Shown: positions 60,284 to 64,000 of the stretch, in pieces
Layout of the letters: each line of letters begins with the position of its first letter
How positions within the stretch are numbered: the first letter of the stretch is position 1
Assembly (NCBI GenBank): GCA_959606905.1
Contig: CAUHML010000008.1
Location: forward strand, 1 to 64,000
Origin: an uncultured Bacteroides sp.
Lineage (GTDB): Bacteria; Bacteroidota; Bacteroidia; Bacteroidales; Bacteroidaceae
Direction: 5' to 3'
DNA: 64,000 bases
Program-made: the position numbers and the translations under genes
The notes under the pieces: generated by a model
Told to the model about the DNA's origin: nothing
Seen by the model: the letters and a program-made list of their open reading frames with translations, nothing else
Databases searched by the model: none

Positions 60284-62143
60284 ATGTTGATAACCATTAT
60301 TATTCTCGTTCTTTCGGCTATCTTTTTTGTAAATGGTAAAATCCGTTCGGATATTGTGGCGTTATGTGCGCTGGTTGCTTTACTTGTCTTTCAGATATTA
60401 ACTCCTGATGAAGCCCTTTCGGGTTTCTCCAATTCGGTAGTTATTATGATGATCGGACTGTTTGTGGTAGGAGGTGCTATTTTTCAAACAGGGTTGGCAA
60501 AGATGATAAGTTCGCGTATTCTTAAACTTGCGGGAACGAGTGAAATTCGTCTGTTTCTATTGGTGATGTTGGTGACTTCAGCTATCGGTGCATTTGTCAG
60601 CAATACCGGAACAGTAGCGTTAATGCTTCCTATTGTGGTTAGTCTGGCGATGAGTGCTGGGATGAATCCGAGCCGCTTGCTGATGCCGTTGGCATTTGCA
60701 AGTAGTATGGGAGGCATGATGACATTGATTGGTACTCCGCCGAACCTTGTGATACAGAACACATTAACTTCGGCAGGACTCGAACCGCTTTCTTTCTTCT
60801 CTTTTCTGCCTGTTGGCATTGTTTGTGTGATTGTCGGTACATTGGTATTGATGCCGCTTAGTAAATGGTTTCTGTCTAAAAAAGGACAGAAGAATGACAG
60901 TAACCGTTCAGGAAAATCGTTAAAGCAGTTGGTCAATGAATACGGGCTTTCCAGTAACCTGTTTCGTTTGCAGGTGATAGGGGATTCCCGACTCTTGGGA
61001 AAAACGATTATTGATTTGGATATACGACGCAAATATGGATTGAATATAATGGAAGTCCGTCGTGGGGATGCATCGCAACATCGTTTCCTGAAAACTATCA
61101 CGCAGAAATTTGCGGCACCGGATACGGTTTTGCAAGTAGAAGATATTCTGTATGTGACAGGAGATTTTGAGAAAGTACAACTGTTTGCTGAAGATTATCT
61201 GCTCGATATATTAGGTGACCATGCTACCGAGGAAACGAAAAATACAACTAGTTCTCTTGATTTTTATGATATAGGTATTGCTGAAATAGTATTGATGCCT
61301 GCGTCTAATTTGGTAAACCAGACAATTAAAGAAGCCGGATTCCGTGATAAATATAATGTGAACGTTTTAGGTATCCGTCGTAAAAAGGAATATCTGTTAC
61401 AGGATTTGGGAAATGAGCATATTCATAGTGGCGACGTGCTTTTGGTACAAGGCACTTGGGGAAATATCGCCCGTCTTAGTAAGGAAGACTCTGATTGGGT
61501 GGTATTAGGTCAGCCTTTAGCCGAAGCTGCTAAAGTAACTTTAGACTATAAAGCTCCGGTGGCTGCTGCTATCATGGTGTTAATGGTGTTAATGATGGTA
61601 TTTGATTTTATCCCGGTTGCTCCGGTTACGGCTGTTATGATTGCGGGTATATTAATGGTACTGACAGGGTGTTTCCGTAATGTAGAGGCCGCATACAAAA
61701 CGATAAATTGGGAAAGTATTGTACTCATTGCAGCAATGTTGCCTATGTCGTTGGCATTGGAGAAAACAGGAGCGTCGGAGTATATATCCAATACATTGGT
61801 GAGCGGATTGGGTTCCTATGGACCATTGGCTCTGATGGCGGGTATCTATTTTACTACTTCATTGATGACTATGTTTATCAGTAATACGGCTACTGCGGTA
61901 CTGCTGGCACCTATTGCTTTGCAAAGTGCTATACAAATCGGGGTTAGCCCGATTCCTTTCCTGTTTGCTGTGACAGTGGGGGCAAGTATGTGTTTTGCTT
62001 CTCCATTCTCTACGCCGCCTAATGCATTGGTAATGCCTGCCGGACAATATACTTTTATGGATTATGTGAAAGTAGGATTACCGTTACAGATTATCATGGG
62101 AATTGTGATGATATTTGTTTTGCCTTTGATCTTCCCTTTTTGA
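60284..62143 (+). CDS. SLC13/DASS-like anion transporter with two TrkA-C domains
   Basis: 619 residues. Two membrane halves of about five helices each; conserved VSNTGTVALMLPIVVSLA and the second-half counterpart FISNTATAVLLAPIALQSA carry the typical SNT substrate motifs. Between them lie two RCK_C/TrkA-C domains (about 205-400). Relatives carry sulfate, phosphate or dicarboxylates; the substrate here is not clear from sequence. Confidence 0.88.
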   Translation: MLITIIILVLSAIFFVNGKIRSDIVALCALVALLVFQILTPDEALSGFSNSVVIMMIGLFVVGGAIFQTGLAKMISSRILKLAGTSEIRLFLLVMLVTSAIGAFVSNTGTVALMLPIVVSLAMSAGMNPSRLLMPLAFASSMGGMMTLIGTPPNLVIQNTLTSAGLEPLSFFSFLPVGIVCVIVGTLVLMPLSKWFLSKKGQKNDSNRSGKSLKQLVNEYGLSSNLFRLQVIGDSRLLGKTIIDLDIRRKYGLNIMEVRRGDASQHRFLKTITQKFAAPDTVLQVEDILYVTGDFEKVQLFAEDYLLDILGDHATEETKNTTSSLDFYDIGIAEIVLMPASNLVNQTIKEAGFRDKYNVNVLGIRRKKEYLLQDLGNEHIHSGDVLLVQGTWGNIARLSKEDSDWVVLGQPLAEAAKVTLDYKAPVAAAIMVLMVLMMVFDFIPVAPVTAVMIAGILMVLTGCFRNVEAAYKTINWESIVLIAAMLPMSLALEKTGASEYISNTLVSGLGSYGPLALMAGIYFTTSLMTMFISNTATAVLLAPIALQSAIQIGVSPIPFLFAVTVGASMCFASPFSTPPNALVMPAGQYTFMDYVKVGLPLQIIMGIVMIFVLPLIFPF

Positions 62144-62163
62144 TTGAAAAAGAAAAAAACAGG

Positions 62164-62195
62164 AAGGCTGTATTGAAAAATGCAGCCTTTTTTTA
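62164..62195 (+). terminator. Terminator of the SLC13-like gene
   Basis: AAGGCTG/CAGCCTT stem (62164-62170 and 62183-62189) followed by a run of T. Confidence 0.8.
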
Positions 62196-62216
62196 TTTAA
62201 TATCTGCAAATACAGT

Positions 62217-62224
62217 TATCTTTG
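62217..62224 (+). promoter_or_regulatory. -7 element before LruC lipoprotein 3
   Basis: TATCTTTG, about 80 bases before the start codon at 62303. The -33 element is not clear. Confidence 0.55.
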
Positions 62225-62302
62225 CACCGTCCATGACCGATGATTGAGAGGGTTGTGGATGTTTTTGCGCATAAATAAAACGAACTAAAGCATTAAGGGA
62301 TT

Positions 62303-64000
62303 ATGAAACAAAACATTGCAAAAGTATTAACCTTTTCTTTATTGGCAACTTCTGCCGTTTTTATCAGTTGTGTGGATAATGAGAAAAATCTGTTTGATGC
62401 AGAACAACTGAGACAGATTTATGAAGAAACTTTTCCGGTAAAGAATATCGATCCTGACGGAGACTGGACTATGTCCCGTAGTGTAACTGCACACGTGACG
62501 GTTAATGGAGATTTAGGAGAGGATTATCCGATACGGATATTTGATGCGAATCCTTTAAGTCCGGAAAGTAATGCCAAACTTTTAGCAGAAGGTGTTGCAA
62601 ATAGAAGTACATCTTTTAATGTTGTAATGGATTGTGCTACTGCACTCGATAGAGTATTTGTCGCGCGTGTAGACAGAAAAGGACATTATCTTGTGCAACC
62701 GATCGCTATTGAAAATGAAGAGGTGAAGGCCTGTTTCGGAAATAAAGAAGGTAGTACTACTTGTTCTATCACGAGAACTATAACAGATATACCTGCTATG
62801 GCAGCTCCTTATACAGATGAGTATATTAGTAATAAAAAGGCCTATGCTACTATTATTAAGTCCGGCTGGGATCTTGGCTCTGGATTTGACCAGTATTCTG
62901 CCTATAATCTTCCTGTTTTCAAGGAAAAGGAACGTTGGTTTAAGATTCAGGAAGGGGGCTTTAGGGCAAGATTTACTACAGGAGGAACTTGGGGTGGAGC
63001 TAATGCCGTGAAAGTGATTGTTCCTGAAGGAAGTACATGGGTGATTGAAAACGAAAATCAATTCAGTGATATAACGGAGGTAATAGTTGAAAATGGAGGA
63101 AAAATAGAAATAACTAGAAATGCCAGTTTGATATTGACTCGGGCTTCTTATATAACTGTAATGCCGGGTGGTAGTATTATAGGTGAGGGAGATATTTCAA
63201 TAACAAATAGTTCTGCCGGGTTTAGTAATTATAATGCTGGTATGATTGATTGTTCCCGTTTAAATATTGATGGCGGTGGAAGTGGGGTTGATTTCATGAA
63301 TTATGGAACGCTTAAATTGAATTCTTACAATGCATCTACAAGCGGTACAACACTGATAAATCACGGTGTTATTGAGGCTGGTAGTATTAATGGTAATAAC
63401 AATACCAATGTTAAGAACGGCTGTTATATGAATGTGGCAGGAATGTTTCAGTTCGGTACACTTATAATGGGGCATACTTCTGAAGCTATTTGTGGGGAGT
63501 TGGGTTATAACGGAAATAACAATGATATTGTGATGGAGGCACAATCAATACTGACCTGTACAGGTAAAGCTAGTCTATATAGGCATGTAGTCGGTCCCAC
63601 AACGGGAACGGCTTTGTTGAGAATTCATACGATTGCTAATATTTCAGGGCTCATTGAATCAAATTCGAAAGTCACGAATAACATTATTTGTGAGATAACA
63701 GACCAGACCTCTTCTAATGAAAAAGAGCAATCACTGTGGACTCCTTTCGACTGGTTAGTATATAAAGGCTTACAGAATTCCGCCACTTATTGCAATCCGG
63801 GAAAAGCAGATTTTTTGCTTCCTGCTGATGAAGATGGGTGTATAAAAGAAGGATATGGTTCTGATGATACCCCCGATGACGTGGAGATTCGGAAAGCCGT
63901 TTATTCCTATGCTTTCGAAGATAATTATCCCAAAGCAGGCGATTATGATTTCAATGATATTGTATTGAACGTGACTTTACCCGTTGCCGGTAATGAAGTG
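62303..64000 (+). CDS. LruC-domain lipoprotein 3, cut by the window edge
   Basis: 566 residues visible, open to the last base. Signal peptide with lipobox VFISCV, followed by acidic residues; an N-terminal beta domain (about 50-150), a repeat region of beta-helix type (about 215-460, Asn/Gly-rich), and the beginning of the LruC domain with FEDNYPKAGDYDFNDIVLN at about 545-563. Layout is the same as lipoprotein 2 at 47945. The C-terminal part continues beyond the window. Confidence 0.82.
   Translation, partial: MKQNIAKVLTFSLLATSAVFISCVDNEKNLFDAEQLRQIYEETFPVKNIDPDGDWTMSRSVTAHVTVNGDLGEDYPIRIFDANPLSPESNAKLLAEGVANRSTSFNVVMDCATALDRVFVARVDRKGHYLVQPIAIENEEVKACFGNKEGSTTCSITRTITDIPAMAAPYTDEYISNKKAYATIIKSGWDLGSGFDQYSAYNLPVFKEKERWFKIQEGGFRARFTTGGTWGGANAVKVIVPEGSTWVIENENQFSDITEVIVENGGKIEITRNASLILTRASYITVMPGGSIIGEGDISITNSSAGFSNYNAGMIDCSRLNIDGGGSGVDFMNYGTLKLNSYNASTSGTTLINHGVIEAGSINGNNNTNVKNGCYMNVAGMFQFGTLIMGHTSEAICGELGYNGNNNDIVMEAQSILTCTGKASLYRHVVGPTTGTALLRIHTIANISGLIESNSKVTNNIICEITDQTSSNEKEQSLWTPFDWLVYKGLQNSATYCNPGKADFLLPADEDGCIKEGYGSDDTPDDVEIRKAVYSYAFEDNYPKAGDYDFNDIVLNVTLPVAGNEV

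Overview
The window reads as a chromosomal segment of a human-gut Bacteroides, close to the B. thetaiotaomicron group. The support is: promoters of the Bacteroidales type (-7 TAnnTTTG, about 19-20 bases after a -33 TTG/TTTG) in front of many genes; lipoproteins with an acidic stretch after the lipobox cysteine; TonB-dependent receptors with an N-terminal carboxypeptidase-regulatory domain; an hmuYRSTUV haem operon; and a Bacteroid-trp type leader in front of a trpBEGDCFA operon. No rRNA, tRNA, CRISPR array or intact transposase was seen.

Layout. 1-4.6 kb: a shortened AlkD-like protein, a degenerate hybrid kinase with an AraC domain, a surface lipoprotein and one copy of a small-RNA/micropeptide unit. 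4.6-12.5 kb: a CreD/winged-helix/membrane-protein group, then a MarR-controlled tripartite efflux operon (OMP, HlyD, MFS) and a truncated macroglobulin-like gene. 12.5-17.3 kb: hexuronate breakdown (uxaA, a LacI-type regulator, kdgK, kdgA). 17.3-27.8 kb: a small membrane protein and the haem operon (a leading lipoprotein, then hmuY, R, S, T, U, V). 27.9-28.7 kb: a 793-bp element with perfect 19-bp terminal inverted repeats and a 9-bp target duplication. It carries no transposase, but holds a second copy of the small-RNA unit and a four-half-site operator-like array. 28.8-36.2 kb: an AspT/YidE-type transporter and a tandem duplication of a histidine-rich membrane protein plus a TonB receptor. 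36.2-39.1 kb: a YecH-like metal protein, a CDF metal exporter, a GH20-like gene stub, and DUF2023 with flavodoxin. 39.2-50.3 kb: two LruC-domain lipoproteins, stand-alone AICAR formyltransferase, a hemerythrin/LuxR pair, a strong non-coding RNA candidate, and a four-gene surface-polysaccharide operon with receiver domains. 50.5-58.6 kb: asparaginase and the complete trp operon with its WWW leader peptide. 58.6-64 kb: a 46-residue membrane protein, a YqhD-like alcohol dehydrogenase, an SLC13-type transporter and a third LruC lipoprotein cut by the window edge.

How the genes work together. UxaA, KdgK and KdgA form the altronate to KDG to KDPG to pyruvate plus glyceraldehyde-3-phosphate route. 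The hmu genes would capture haem at the surface (HmuY), import it (HmuR) and process it at the inner membrane (HmuS with HmuT/U/V). The trp genes form a full chorismate-to-tryptophan pathway controlled by attenuation. The most unusual items are the paired small-RNA/micropeptide units (one inside a transposon-like element), the centre-symmetric operator array in that element, the duplicated His-rich/TonB cassettes, and the roughly 250-nt RNA at 44.1-44.36 kb.
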